The notes beneath the pieces were generated by a model that did not search any database, was not told where the DNA came from, and saw only the letters and a program-made list of their open reading frames with translations. 64,000 nucleotides of DNA from Streptomyces nymphaeiformis (GTDB lineage: Bacteria > Actinomycetota > Actinomycetes > Streptomycetales > Streptomycetaceae), in assembly GCF_014203895.1 (NCBI RefSeq), contig NZ_JACHJY010000004.1:595244-659243 (forward strand). The letters are read 5' to 3'. A program made the position numbers and the translations under genes. Shown piece by piece: positions 1-7,958 of the stretch. How positions within the stretch are numbered: position 1 is the stretch's first letter; the number at the start of each line of letters is the position of its first letter.

Positions 1-306
1 CCAGTCGGGGCTCTCGCCGGAGTCGTCCCGGCCCTTCCAGGTCCCGAAGTCGAGGGCCGCGAGGTCGGCGAGTTCGAGCGCGGACACGGCGCCGCGGCCG
101 TTCGACGTGCGGTCGACGCGCCGGTCGTGGACGCAGACGAGATGGCCGTCGGCGGTGAGCCGGACGTCGCACTCCAGGGCGTCGGCGCCGTCCTCGATGG
201 CCTTCACATAGGCGGCCAGGGTGTGTTCCGGTGCGTCCTCGGACGCGCCTCGGTGGGCGACGACCTGGAGGGGGACGCGGTTCGGGTGCTGCCGTGCGTG
301 AGTCAC
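1..306 (-). CDS. Glycerophosphodiester phosphodiesterase (3' end outside window)
   Basis: The N-terminal 102 codons are visible and the gene continues past the left edge. The protein starts VTHARQHPNRV and has the GDPD signature VVAHRGASEDAPEHT, followed by AIEDGADALECDVRLT and VCVHDRRVDRTSNG. These carry the metal-binding and catalytic His, Glu and Asp residues of the GDPD TIM barrel. The family hydrolyses glycerophosphodiesters to sn-glycerol-3-phosphate and an alcohol. I chose the GTG at 306 because an upstream in-frame ATG is followed at once by a stop. No signal peptide is seen, which suggests a cytoplasmic form. It is divergent from the HtrA gene. Confidence 0.85.
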   Translation of the reverse strand, partial: MTHARQHPNRVPLQVVAHRGASEDAPEHTLAAYVKAIEDGADALECDVRLTADGHLVCVHDRRVDRTSNGRGAVSALELADLAALDFGTWKGRDDSGESPDW

Positions 307-503
307 CGCGTCATGGTGCCATTGGCGGGGCGGCGCGGGCACCTCGGAGGCTGTCCGTTCTGTCCTTATATAAAGGATGGGGTGCCAATGCACAGCTCCG
401 CCTTACAGCGGCCTGACGTCCTGTGGGAAAAGCTGGTGCAGCACCCTGGAGCCCGTACGAGCACGTACACCAGACCCCGCGCAGTCAACGAGGAGAGCGA
501 GCT

Positions 504-1934
504 GTGAGCACCGAGAACGAGGGCACGCCGGTTCCGGCGGACCCGGCTGCGCCGTCCACCCCTCCGACGCCGCCGTCCATGGAGAAGCCCGCGGCGGAGC
601 CGGCCCCGCAGGCCGCCGCCCCGCAGGAGGACGAGCCGACGGCGGTCCAGGCCCCGGTCCCGTCCCCCGCCCCTGACCAGACGCCCGCCGCCGCGCCCGC
701 GCCCGCCCCCGCGGCCGCCGCGCCCGCCGGTGGCTGGCCGCCGCCCCCGCCGGCCGTCCCGGCCTGGGGCGCCCCGCACCCGCCCGTGCCCCCCGCTCCC
801 GAGGCCCCGCGCCGGCGGATCGGCGGCCTCGTCGCGGCGGTGCTCGTCGCGTCGCTCGTCGCGGGCGGCATCGGCGGCGGCATCGGCTACTGGGCGGCCG
901 AGCGCGGCGACAACGGCTTCAGCTCGACGACGGTCTCCTCGGGCCAGGCCCCGGCCTCGTTCAAGCGCGACCCGGGGACGGTCGCCGCGGTCGCGGCGAA
1001 GGCCCTGCCGAGCGTGGTCACCATCCAGGCGAAGTCCGGCGGCCAGGACGGCGAGGGCGGTACGGGCACGGGCTTCGTCTACGACCAGGAAGGCCACATC
1101 GTCACCAACAACCACGTGGTGGCGTCGGCGGCGGACGGCGGCACGCTGTCCGTGACGTTCTCGGACGGCAAGACGTACGACGCGGAGGTCGTCGGCCGGG
1201 CACAGGGCTACGACGTGGCGGTCATCAAGCTGAAGGCCGCCCCGAAGGGGCTGACGCCGCTGCCGCTCGGGGACTCCGACAAGGTGGCGGTCGGCGACTC
1301 GACCATCGCGATCGGCGCCCCCTTCGGCCTGTCGAACACGGTGACGACCGGCATCGTCAGCGCCAAGAACCGCCCGGTGGCCTCGGGCGACGGTTCCGGC
1401 GGCAGCAACTCGTACATGAGCGCGCTGCAGACGGACGCCTCGATCAACCCGGGCAACTCCGGCGGGCCGCTGCTCGACGCGAGCGGCGCGGTGATCGGCA
1501 TCAACTCGGCCATCCAGTCGACCAGCGGCGGCGGTTTCGGCCAGTCGCAGGCGGGCTCGATCGGCCTCGGCTTCGCGATCCCGGTCAACCAGGCGAAGAA
1601 CGTGGCCCAGCAGCTGATCAAGACGGGCAAGCCGGTGTACCCGGTGATCGGCGCGACCGTGAACATGAACGAGAAGGGCCAGGGCGCGACGATCGCCGGC
1701 CAGGGCTCCGGCGGCACGCCGTCGGTCACGCCCAACGGCCCGGCGGCGAAGGCGGGCCTGAAGGCCGGCGACGTGATCACGGCCTTCGGCGACCACCCGA
1801 TCGACAGCGGCCCGACCCTGATCAGTGAGATCTGGACGTACAAGCCGGGCGACGCGGTGAAGATCACCTACGAGCGCGACGGCAAGACCGCCACGGCCAC
1901 GGTGACCCTCGGCGAGCGCACCGGCGACAGCTGA
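504..1934 (+). CDS. Membrane-anchored HtrA/DegP-family serine protease with PDZ domain
   Basis: This 476-residue protein has an extremely Pro/Ala-rich cytoplasmic N-terminus of about 105 residues. One transmembrane segment follows (GGLVAAVLVASLVAGG region), then an extracytoplasmic trypsin-like domain and a C-terminal PDZ domain. The catalytic triad is visible: His204 in TNNHVVAS, Asp237 in YDVAVIKL and Ser319 in NPGNSGGP. The PDZ part contains GPAAKAGLKAGDVITAFG. The family degrades misfolded envelope proteins. The start is the GTG at 504, preceded by AGGAG at 491-495. The open frame extends upstream to 423 but that extension is unlike the family. An AT-rich imperfect palindrome (TCCTT-ATATA-AAGGA, 363-377) in the upstream gap may mark the promoter. 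A 13-bp hairpin follows the gene. Confidence 0.93.
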   Translation: MSTENEGTPVPADPAAPSTPPTPPSMEKPAAEPAPQAAAPQEDEPTAVQAPVPSPAPDQTPAAAPAPAPAAAAPAGGWPPPPPAVPAWGAPHPPVPPAPEAPRRRIGGLVAAVLVASLVAGGIGGGIGYWAAERGDNGFSSTTVSSGQAPASFKRDPGTVAAVAAKALPSVVTIQAKSGGQDGEGGTGTGFVYDQEGHIVTNNHVVASAADGGTLSVTFSDGKTYDAEVVGRAQGYDVAVIKLKAAPKGLTPLPLGDSDKVAVGDSTIAIGAPFGLSNTVTTGIVSAKNRPVASGDGSGGSNSYMSALQTDASINPGNSGGPLLDASGAVIGINSAIQSTSGGGFGQSQAGSIGLGFAIPVNQAKNVAQQLIKTGKPVYPVIGATVNMNEKGQGATIAGQGSGGTPSVTPNGPAAKAGLKAGDVITAFGDHPIDSGPTLISEIWTYKPGDAVKITYERDGKTATATVTLGERTGDS

Positions 1935-1941
1935 CCGGAGC

Positions 1942-1971
1942 GGGGGTGCACCGGCCGTCCGGTGCACCCCC
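1942..1971. terminator. Bidirectional hairpin between convergent genes
   Basis: Perfect 13-bp inverted repeat (1942-1954 with 1959-1971) with loop CCGT. It lies between the stop codons of the convergent HtrA and MHYT genes. Confidence 0.8.
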
Positions 1972-1978
1972 CGTGCCG

Positions 1979-2824
1979 TCACACCCGCCGGTCGTCCGCC
2001 GGCCACGCGCTCGTCGCCGCGGACCCGGCGCCGCCGAACCCTCCGGCTCCCCCGATCTCGCCGATGTCGATCCGGGGGGCGTACGCCGGCTCGTCCTCGC
2101 CCATGATCAGCATGGGGTCGAGCATCACGACGGCCGCGGCGAGGACCAGGAAGATCAGCGGGCCGACCAGCATCGGCAGCACGTCGGGGAGCGACGAGCC
2201 CACGGCCGCGTGCGTGGCGTGGTCCACGCGCACGCTGAGGGCGGCCATGCCGGTGTAGTGCATGCCGGTCACGGCGACGCCCATGACGACACTCGCGCCC
2301 AGGCTGGCGAGGAAGCCGCGGATCGAGACCGCGGCCCACAGCGCGGCGGTCGCCGCGACGACGGCGATGACCACGGACAGGGCGACGACGGCCGGGTCGT
2401 ACAGCAGTCGGCCGCCCATCCGCATCGCCGCCATGCCGAGGTAGTGCATGCCGGCGACCCCGAGCCCGGTGAGCGCGCCCGCGAGCAGCAGCGGGGCGGG
2501 CCGGGTGCCGCGGTAGCCGACGATGAAGACGCCGATGCCCACGACGACCACGGCCACGAGCAGGCTGAGGAAGGTCAGTCCGGCGTCGTACGCGATCGAG
2601 GTCTCCCGCACCTGGAAGCCGAGCATGGCGATGAAGTGCATGGTCCAGATGCCGCAGCCGATGGAGGCCGCTCCGAGCGCCAGCCAACCGGGCTTGCGCC
2701 GCTGCTCGGTACGGAGGGACCTGACCGTGCAGCGGAGTCCCAGTGCGCTTCCGAGGCAGGCCATCACGTACCCCATCAAGGGGGTGACCATGCCGTAACT
2801 GAAGCCGTCGATCGTGCCGTGCAC
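1979..2824 (-). CDS. MHYT-domain integral membrane sensor protein
   Basis: This 281-residue membrane protein has about seven predicted hydrophobic segments. It contains repeated MHYT-type motifs: MHFIAMLGF, MHYLGMAAM and MHYTGMAAL. In this family the Met and His residues are proposed to bind copper and sense oxygen, CO or NO. Unlike the diguanylate-cyclase members it has no GGDEF or EAL output domain; the C-terminus is a short Gly/Ala-rich tail. The start is GTG (2824). The frame stays open farther upstream, but the similarity to membrane sequence begins here. It is convergent with the HtrA gene. Function in Streptomyces is unproven. Confidence 0.88.
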   Translation of the reverse strand: MHGTIDGFSYGMVTPLMGYVMACLGSALGLRCTVRSLRTEQRRKPGWLALGAASIGCGIWTMHFIAMLGFQVRETSIAYDAGLTFLSLLVAVVVVGIGVFIVGYRGTRPAPLLLAGALTGLGVAGMHYLGMAAMRMGGRLLYDPAVVALSVVIAVVAATAALWAAVSIRGFLASLGASVVMGVAVTGMHYTGMAALSVRVDHATHAAVGSSLPDVLPMLVGPLIFLVLAAAVVMLDPMLIMGEDEPAYAPRIDIGEIGGAGGFGGAGSAATSAWPADDRRV

Positions 2825-2986
2825 CCTGCAGCCCTTCGCGAATCGCCCAAGCGACCCATATGTGGAGATCTTGTGAACAAGGGACTTTAACCCGGTTCTG
2901 GATCACCCCCACACCTCGCTCATCGCGGCCCCGCCTCCTCAGCCGGTACGCTGTAGCCCGCTCCGCCCCAGGTGGGCCGGGGCGAA

Positions 2987-3073
2987 GGTGGGTTGCCCGA
3001 GCGGCCTAAGGGAACGGTCTTGAAAACCGTCGTGGCAGCGATGTCACCGTGGGTTCAAATCCCACACCCACCG
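2987..3073 (+). tRNA. tRNA-Ser (anticodon UGA)
   Basis: The acceptor arms GGTGGGT and ACCCACC pair. The anticodon stem ACGGT/ACCGT encloses CTTGAAA with anticodon TGA at 3021-3023. A long variable arm typical of tRNA-Ser occupies 3032-3047, and the T arm is GTGGG-TTCAAAT-CCCAC. The discriminator is G, and CCA is encoded directly after it (3074-3076). This gene is the integration target of the mobile element; its 3' part is repeated at 21594-21650. Confidence 0.97.
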
Positions 3074-3074
3074 C
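3018..3074 (+). repeat. attL core (tRNA-Ser 3' half)
   Basis: 57-bp direct repeat matching 21594-21650 at 55 of 57 positions. The two differences (T3033/A21609 and A3046/T21622) are partners of one base pair in the tRNA variable arm. The core starts in the anticodon stem and runs to the CCA end. Confidence 0.93.
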
Positions 3075-3098
3075 CAGGTCAGAGAACGTGCTGATCAG

Positions 3099-3128
3099 AA
3101 GGGGTGTCCCGATTGAGGGGCACCCCTT
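3099..3128. terminator. Hairpin beside attL
   Basis: 12-bp stem with one G-U pair (AAGGGGTGTCCC with its complement), loop GATTGA. It lies downstream of the leftward 194-residue gene, between it and the tRNA. A near-copy sits at 3914-3941. Confidence 0.7.
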
Positions 3129-3274
3129 CGGCATGGGTCCTGTCTCACCCTGGATCGCCTGTGTGCCGCTTTGGATCACCGTGTGTGGACCAGGCGTGGA
3201 CCACGGTCCACCGGGCCGCAGTGCGTTGACCTGCACGTATATCGGCGCGGGGTCACCCTGGGGAATGTGGGCGG

Positions 3275-3859
3275 TCAGATGGTCGCTGGTCGCTCGGCTA
3301 CCGCACGTCGTGCCGCTTCCACCAACTCGCCATGGACGTGACCAAGCTGCTCGCGGAGCCGCCCCTCGTCTGCTTGCTCAGCAGCCACCCTCTGGCTGTC
3401 TGTGGCCAGGAATGCGTCCATCCAGCGGTCCAAGCACTCCTTGTGGTCCTCCACTTGGAGCCGGAGAGCGCGGGCAGGCTGTAGGACGTCCTCAGAGACC
3501 AACAGCCGCAACTGGAAGTAGGTGTTCCTGATATCGGAGACCGCTTGCCCGATGGCACTTCCCATCTCGCCTGAGGCTGTGCTCTCGCCCTCCAATGCCC
3601 GGCTTATGTTTGACGCAGCGATCGCATACCTGTCGTACGCGGCTAGTAAGGCACGACATGACTCCAGACGTTGCCCACGAAGCCAATGCTCGTGGTTGAT
3701 CGTTCCTTGATCATGTACCTGCCTGGCGGTGGCCCGTGCCGTCGTCTCTGCCCCGAGGCGGGCGCCCCTTGCCGCAGCGATGCCACCGACGGCGGCGCCG
3801 CTGATCGCACCCACGAGGCCAACCCCTGCGGTGATCAGTGCTACTAGTCCTTGGTCCAT
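3275..3859 (-). CDS. Hypothetical membrane-anchored cargo protein (194 aa)
   Basis: Not recognised. The start ATG at 3859 opens MDQGLVALITAGVGLVGA, a single N-terminal transmembrane segment with Gly/Ala spacing that ends in AARGARLGAE. About 150 charged, helical residues follow, rich in Arg, Glu and Ala, and probably cytoplasmic. The gene lies between attL and the integrase gene, a position where AICEs often carry accessory genes. Its GC content is somewhat lower than the backbone. It is flanked on both sides by near-identical terminator hairpins (3099-3128 and 3914-3941), so it looks like an independently acquired transcription unit. No catalytic motif is visible. Confidence 0.7.
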   Translation of the reverse strand: MDQGLVALITAGVGLVGAISGAAVGGIAAARGARLGAETTARATARQVHDQGTINHEHWLRGQRLESCRALLAAYDRYAIAASNISRALEGESTASGEMGSAIGQAVSDIRNTYFQLRLLVSEDVLQPARALRLQVEDHKECLDRWMDAFLATDSQRVAAEQADEGRLREQLGHVHGELVEAARRAVAERPATI

Positions 3860-3913
3860 GAACGCAGGATGGAGGCAGGCGCCGCCGAGTGGATCTGGTT
3901 TCCGGAAAGTCAG

Positions 3914-3941
3914 AAGGGGTGCCCCGTATGGGACACCCCTT
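3914..3941. terminator. Hairpin downstream of the integrase gene
   Basis: Stem AAGGGGTG/CACCCCTT extended by three more pairs, loop GTAT. It follows the integrase stop on the minus strand and matches the hairpin at 3099-3128 closely, including the preceding TCAGAAGGGGTG. Confidence 0.7.
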
Positions 3942-3956
3942 GATTGTTTGGTTGGA

Positions 3957-5351
3957 CTACTGGTCGTCGGCCTCTGCGAGGGCCCGCTCGATCTGCTGGT
4001 TTGCGTGGTGCTGGTTGCGGCGGATTGCCTTCGCGTAGAAGCGGAACAGCACGGCGATGCTGTGGCCGGCGCGGCGGGCGACCTCGGCCGGGGAGACGCC
4101 GGACTCCAGCCAGAGGGAGACGCAGGCGGCGCGGAGTCCGTACGGGACCTCGGCGAGAGGCGTCTTGGCTTCTCGCTCGGTGAGGACGGCTTCCCGGGCG
4201 GCCTTCCAGATGTCGCCGTACTCCTTGCTGAGCAGGCCGCCGCTGCGGACAGCTCGGAAGAGTCGTCCGTCCTCGGCCGTACCGAACTCCTTGATGTGGT
4301 CACGGATCAGGCGGACGAGGACCGGGGGAATGGGCACCTCGCGGGTCGCGCGCCGGGCGCGCTTCTTGAGGCCGCGGGAGTCATACGACTCGCCCGAATC
4401 GGTCCAGCCGGAGCCGACACGCGCCGAGCTGGACGACAGGACGACTTGGCCCCAGCCCTCCTCGGGCAGGGTGAAGTCGGACGCCCGGAGCGTCACGGCC
4501 TCGCCGGGGCGGGTTGCCGCGTAGTAGATGCACCCGAAGAACGCCTTGAGGTGCCGTCCACGATCACCTTGTGCTCCTACGGCATCGATCAGCTTCCTGG
4601 CGAGAGCCGGGCCAGGCACGTATCGGAAATCGATCTCGTCGTCCGTCTCGGGCGGAGTCCAGTCCACCTTGGCCAGTGGCAGCGACGGCAGGCGTTCCAA
4701 CTCGACGGCATAGCGAAGGCAGTTACTGAACACGGGCACCTTGCGGTTCACCGTGTTGTCCGCCGCAGCGGTGCCGTCCATCTTGCGGGCCAGCGCATCC
4801 AGGGCGGACCGGACGACCGCCGGTGTGTTCAAGGCCGAGATGTCCACGGACTTGCGTCCGATCCAGTCGAGGGCCGCCACGATGGGTTCCGGCGCTTCCT
4901 CGGCGTCGACGCGGGCCACGAGCTCGCCGTCCTGGTCGAGGACGAGGCGGAAGGCCCAGGAGTAGAGCGCGGCGCGGAGGACCCGGGGGGCGGGTGCCCC
5001 ACGGTTGTCCTTGACCAGGCGAGGGGTGACCGTGGCCAAGGCGTCCGCGATGCTCGCACGGTGCTTGGCCGAGGCGTTGGGCCACTTCATCGCCACGTAC
5101 TCCCGAGCGTGGGCGAGCCAAGTCGGGGACTGGGCCGCCAGCACCTCCGAGGCCGGCAGGCCGGTCTCGGTGTCGAACTGCTCGCGATTGCGCAGCGCGG
5201 CCATCAACTCGGAACGCCGACCATCGGCCTGGGCCTTGAGCTTGTAGCTCTTGGAGAACGGCTGGGCACCAACCCGCCAGCGCAGCTGGTAGGCGGCAGC
5301 GCGGTCAGGGCGCTTGCGGATGCTCCAGATCTTCACGTCGTACGTCAGCAC
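3957..5351 (-). CDS. int: Tyrosine-recombinase integrase of the AICE
   Basis: This 464-residue tyrosine recombinase should catalyse integration at and excision from tRNA-Ser. The N-terminal arm/core-binding half is followed by a catalytic domain. The first catalytic Arg is in YAATRPGEAVTLR. The second box reads PYGLRAACVSLWLESGV, with Tyr at the usual His position of HxxR. GHS and the nucleophile Tyr (FRFYAKAIRR) follow near the C-terminus. The start is GTG at 5351, overlapping the xis stop by 7 nt, so int is translationally coupled to xis as in pSAM2. It is followed by a terminator hairpin. Confidence 0.93.
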   Translation of the reverse strand: MLTYDVKIWSIRKRPDRAAAYQLRWRVGAQPFSKSYKLKAQADGRRSELMAALRNREQFDTETGLPASEVLAAQSPTWLAHAREYVAMKWPNASAKHRASIADALATVTPRLVKDNRGAPAPRVLRAALYSWAFRLVLDQDGELVARVDAEEAPEPIVAALDWIGRKSVDISALNTPAVVRSALDALARKMDGTAAADNTVNRKVPVFSNCLRYAVELERLPSLPLAKVDWTPPETDDEIDFRYVPGPALARKLIDAVGAQGDRGRHLKAFFGCIYYAATRPGEAVTLRASDFTLPEEGWGQVVLSSSSARVGSGWTDSGESYDSRGLKKRARRATREVPIPPVLVRLIRDHIKEFGTAEDGRLFRAVRSGGLLSKEYGDIWKAAREAVLTEREAKTPLAEVPYGLRAACVSLWLESGVSPAEVARRAGHSIAVLFRFYAKAIRRNQHHANQQIERALAEADDQ

Positions 5352-5542
5352 GCGGACACCTCGCAGCCCTTGAACCAGGCGTCGAGGTCGGCCCGGCGGA
5401 TGCGGAGCTGACCGTTGGGGAGCTTGAGGCAGCGGGGCGCGCTTCCACGTGCGCGGAGCCGGTAGAAGGCGGCCCGGGACATGCGCAGCTCTGCCAGGGT
5501 CTCCCCCAGGGTCAGCATGCGGGTGGTCGGTGCGGCGGTCAC
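5345..5542 (-). CDS. xis: Excisionase (MerR-like HTH, Xis)
   Basis: A 65-residue DNA-binding protein. The core MLTLGETLAELRMSRAAFYR, then LPNGQLRIRRADLDAWF, is the winged-HTH 'excisionase/helix-turn-helix domain 17' pattern. It should bend att DNA and bias the integrase toward excision. I chose the GTG at 5542 because it makes a GTGA overlap with the repSA stop. A longer upstream reading would lie inside repSA in another frame. It overlaps int by 7 nt. Confidence 0.9.
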   Translation of the reverse strand: MTAAPTTRMLTLGETLAELRMSRAAFYRLRARGSAPRCLKLPNGQLRIRRADLDAWFKGCEVSAC

Positions 5543-7008
5543 TGCCAGACCTCCCCTTCGGTCTTGGCCCGTTCCTTGTCGTCGCGGGCCTGGTTGATGT
5601 CGTGGCGGGTCTGGTTGGCGAGGAGTTCTTCGCCGGGGCGGTAGCCGGAGGCGAGGTAGGCCCAGGAGGACTCGGTGACGAGCACGGTGTTCGGGGCGGG
5701 TACGGGGTGGCCGGCGCGGACGCGGGCGGCGTCGGCCTGGGCGAGCCGCCAGGCGCGGCGGACGTCGCGCAGGGCGCCGAGGGTGGTGGAGTAGGCGCGG
5801 GACTTGGTGGAGAAGTGGCCGCGGAAGCCGAGCATGTGGGCCCACTTGCAGAGCTTGAGGTCCGCGAACTCGGGCAGGCCGCCCAGGTCCCAGGCGGTGC
5901 GGATCATCTGCCGGACGTGCCGGTGCACGGGCAGGTCCCGGAGGGATTCGGCCTGGCGGGTGCCATCGCAGTCAGGGCAGAGGTCCTTCACCCGTCCGCC
6001 GACCGTGCCCCGGCCGGAGCAGGTCCGGCAGATCAGGGACCGGTCCACGGTGCCGGAGTCCTCGGCGCTCTTGGTGGCGTACTTGGCGACGTACCCGGCC
6101 ACGGCGGCGTCGGTGAGTTCGCCGTCGCCCAGGGCGGTGATCTCGTCGGCCCTGAACTTCTTGCCCCACTTGATCTCCTGGTCGCCGACGGTGTCGGAGG
6201 CCACGGTGAGGGTGGTGCTCTTGATCACGGTGGCGATGGCGGTGCGCAGGTCGTCCACGCCTGCCCAGGCCGGCGGGGCGCTGTTGTGGCCGTCGGGGCC
6301 GTCGAAGCGGACGACGGCGTGGAAGTGGACCAAGCCGCGCTGCTGGTACTCGGCGACCTTGGCGAAGGAGACGCGCAGGAGCTGCTTCATGTCCTTCTGG
6401 GTGAGGCGGAAGTGGGCGGCCAGGGCGCGGCGGAGGTTGAGGGTGAAGCGTGCCCACAGGGCTCCGGCGTGGGCGTTCCACAGCACGGCGCCGGTGTAGT
6501 CGTACGCCTTGGGGGTCAGCGGGGTGCCGAGTTCGGGGGCTCCCTCGGGGTGGTGGGTGCCGCAGCGGCAGGCGCGGGACTTGCCGTCCTTGTCGGTGGT
6601 CCGGTTGTGGACGGGGCCGAAGGAGGGGGCGGTGAGGGTGAGGAACACCCTGGGGTGCGTGCGGACGGTTTCGGGGACGTTCTTGCCGCCGCAGAGTCCG
6701 GCGCGGACGAGGTGGTAGGTGTCGGCGGCGTAGGTGCGGGAGCAGGCGGGGCAGCGGGAGGAGCGGCGGTTTCCGCAGGGGGTCAGGAGCCGTCCGGTCG
6801 GTTCGTCGCTGGTGGAGTACGAGCGGATCGTTTCGCCGGTGGTGTGGTCGCGGGTGGTGGTGTGGCCGACGAGGTTGATCGGTCGGGCGCAGCCGCGCAG
6901 GCGGGTGATCTGCTCGCGGGTGCGGTCGAAGTCGCCCAGGTTGGCCAGTTCGATCAGGTCCCGGACAGCGGGGCTGATCACGTGCCGCAGGTCGAGGTCG
7001 CGGGGCAT
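5539..7008 (-). CDS. repSA: RepSA-type rolling-circle replication initiator
   Basis: A 489-residue initiator that nicks the double-strand origin for rolling-circle replication of the excised element. The HUH metal motif is GLVHFHAVVRFDG. The catalytic Tyr lies in the AGYVAKYATKSAED segment. Two zinc-binding clusters are visible: CGNRRSSRCPAC near residue 80, and CRTC plus CPDC after the catalytic domain. Length and motifs fit pSAM2 RepSA. The ATG at 7008 has AAAGGA about 11 nt upstream. A 16-bp hairpin lies between this gene and spdB, so expression may be uncoupled from the transfer genes. Confidence 0.92.
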   Translation of the reverse strand: MPRDLDLRHVISPAVRDLIELANLGDFDRTREQITRLRGCARPINLVGHTTTRDHTTGETIRSYSTSDEPTGRLLTPCGNRRSSRCPACSRTYAADTYHLVRAGLCGGKNVPETVRTHPRVFLTLTAPSFGPVHNRTTDKDGKSRACRCGTHHPEGAPELGTPLTPKAYDYTGAVLWNAHAGALWARFTLNLRRALAAHFRLTQKDMKQLLRVSFAKVAEYQQRGLVHFHAVVRFDGPDGHNSAPPAWAGVDDLRTAIATVIKSTTLTVASDTVGDQEIKWGKKFRADEITALGDGELTDAAVAGYVAKYATKSAEDSGTVDRSLICRTCSGRGTVGGRVKDLCPDCDGTRQAESLRDLPVHRHVRQMIRTAWDLGGLPEFADLKLCKWAHMLGFRGHFSTKSRAYSTTLGALRDVRRAWRLAQADAARVRAGHPVPAPNTVLVTESSWAYLASGYRPGEELLANQTRHDINQARDDKERAKTEGEVWQ

Positions 7009-7039
7009 CGGCAGGAGGATCCTTTCCGCTGGTGGAAGG

Positions 7040-7085
7040 GCCCTCGGGCAGCACCGGGCGAGGGGCGGTGGTGCTGCCCGAGGGC
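7040..7085. terminator. Strong hairpin between spdB and repSA
   Basis: Perfect 16-bp inverted repeat (7040-7055 with 7070-7085) with a 14-nt loop. On the minus strand it lies after spdB and before repSA. No T tract follows, which is common in Streptomyces. It could be a terminator/attenuator or a replication-origin structure. Confidence 0.6.
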
Positions 7086-7145
7086 ATGACGGGTCAGGCC
7101 CAGGTGGGCCAGGGGTGGGGAAGGTGCCGGGAGGCCCGCGGAGGG

Positions 7146-7907
7146 TCAGGCCGACAGGGCCGCGTGTGCGGCGGTGGCGAGCGGCAGGGCGATGCCGAGC
7201 CGGGTGCGGAGCTGGACTGCGGTGATGGGTTCGCCGTGTGCGGCCAGGTGGGATGCGGCGATGGTGCGGGCCGCGTTCATCAGCGGCTCCGGCACGGCAG
7301 GGGCCGCCTGAGCCGGTGCGGGTTTCACCATGGGGGCCGGTGCGGTAATAGCGACCGGGGCCGGGACGGCGAGGGGGGCCGGGGGTTCGGCGATGGGTTC
7401 CACGACGGGTTCCGCCACGGCCAGGACCGGCTGGATGTCCGGCTCAGGCTCCGGTGCCGTGACCGTTTCAGCCACCGGGACCGGCGCGGGACTCGGGGCG
7501 GTGGGAGTGACGGAGTGGAAGTGCCGCAGCAGGGTAGGGCCCACCGCGCCCCAGCCGAGCAGGAGGAGCGGGGCCACGCTGTCAAGGGCGGCCCGTCCGT
7601 AGTGTCCGGCCAGGATCGGGTGCGCGGTGTTGAGGGCGAGAGTCAGCAGGCCGGACAGGTGCATGAGGCGAGTCGCCGAGCGCAGCTCGCCGGCCGGGAC
7701 TCTGCGCAGGGACAGGGAGCGCAGTGCGACCAGGAGCCCGACCACCGACAGGTCCACCATGGGCGCGATCAGCGGAGCGATGGGGGCCGGGACTCCGAGA
7801 CGCAGGGCCAGGGCCCAGACGTTCCCGAAGGAGAACACGAACGCCAGGGCGGCGATCAAGATCATCACAACGGTGATGGTGCGCTGCGTCGTCCGGTCTT
7901 CCGTCAA
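7146..7907 (-). CDS. spdB: SpdB-like membrane protein (DUF2637 family), intramycelial spread
   Basis: 253 residues. The N-terminal ~115 residues hold four hydrophobic segments (ITVVMILIAALAFVFSF; PIAPLIAPMVDLSVVGLLVAL; LMHLSGLLTLALN; DSVAPLLLLGWGAVGP). A Pro/Ala/Val-rich linker and a C-terminal helical segment (AARTIAASHLAAHGEPITAVQLRTRLG) that looks like a small winged helix follow. Spd proteins help plasmids spread through septa after transfer. The start is TTG at 7907, preceded by AAAGGAGGTGA, a near-complete match to the 16S anti-SD. The gene is 51 bp downstream of tra. Confidence 0.82.
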   Translation of the reverse strand: MTEDRTTQRTITVVMILIAALAFVFSFGNVWALALRLGVPAPIAPLIAPMVDLSVVGLLVALRSLSLRRVPAGELRSATRLMHLSGLLTLALNTAHPILAGHYGRAALDSVAPLLLLGWGAVGPTLLRHFHSVTPTAPSPAPVPVAETVTAPEPEPDIQPVLAVAEPVVEPIAEPPAPLAVPAPVAITAPAPMVKPAPAQAAPAVPEPLMNAARTIAASHLAAHGEPITAVQLRTRLGIALPLATAAHAALSA

Positions 7908-7958
7908 CGTTATTCACCTCCTTTCCGAGGGAGTTGGGTACGGATTGGAGTCCAGGGT

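Noticed and set aside
366..2912. An 848-codon minus-strand frame antisense to the HtrA gene
   Set aside because: Low-complexity Arg-rich translation, no start signals, and both real genes in the interval have recognisable domains in other frames.
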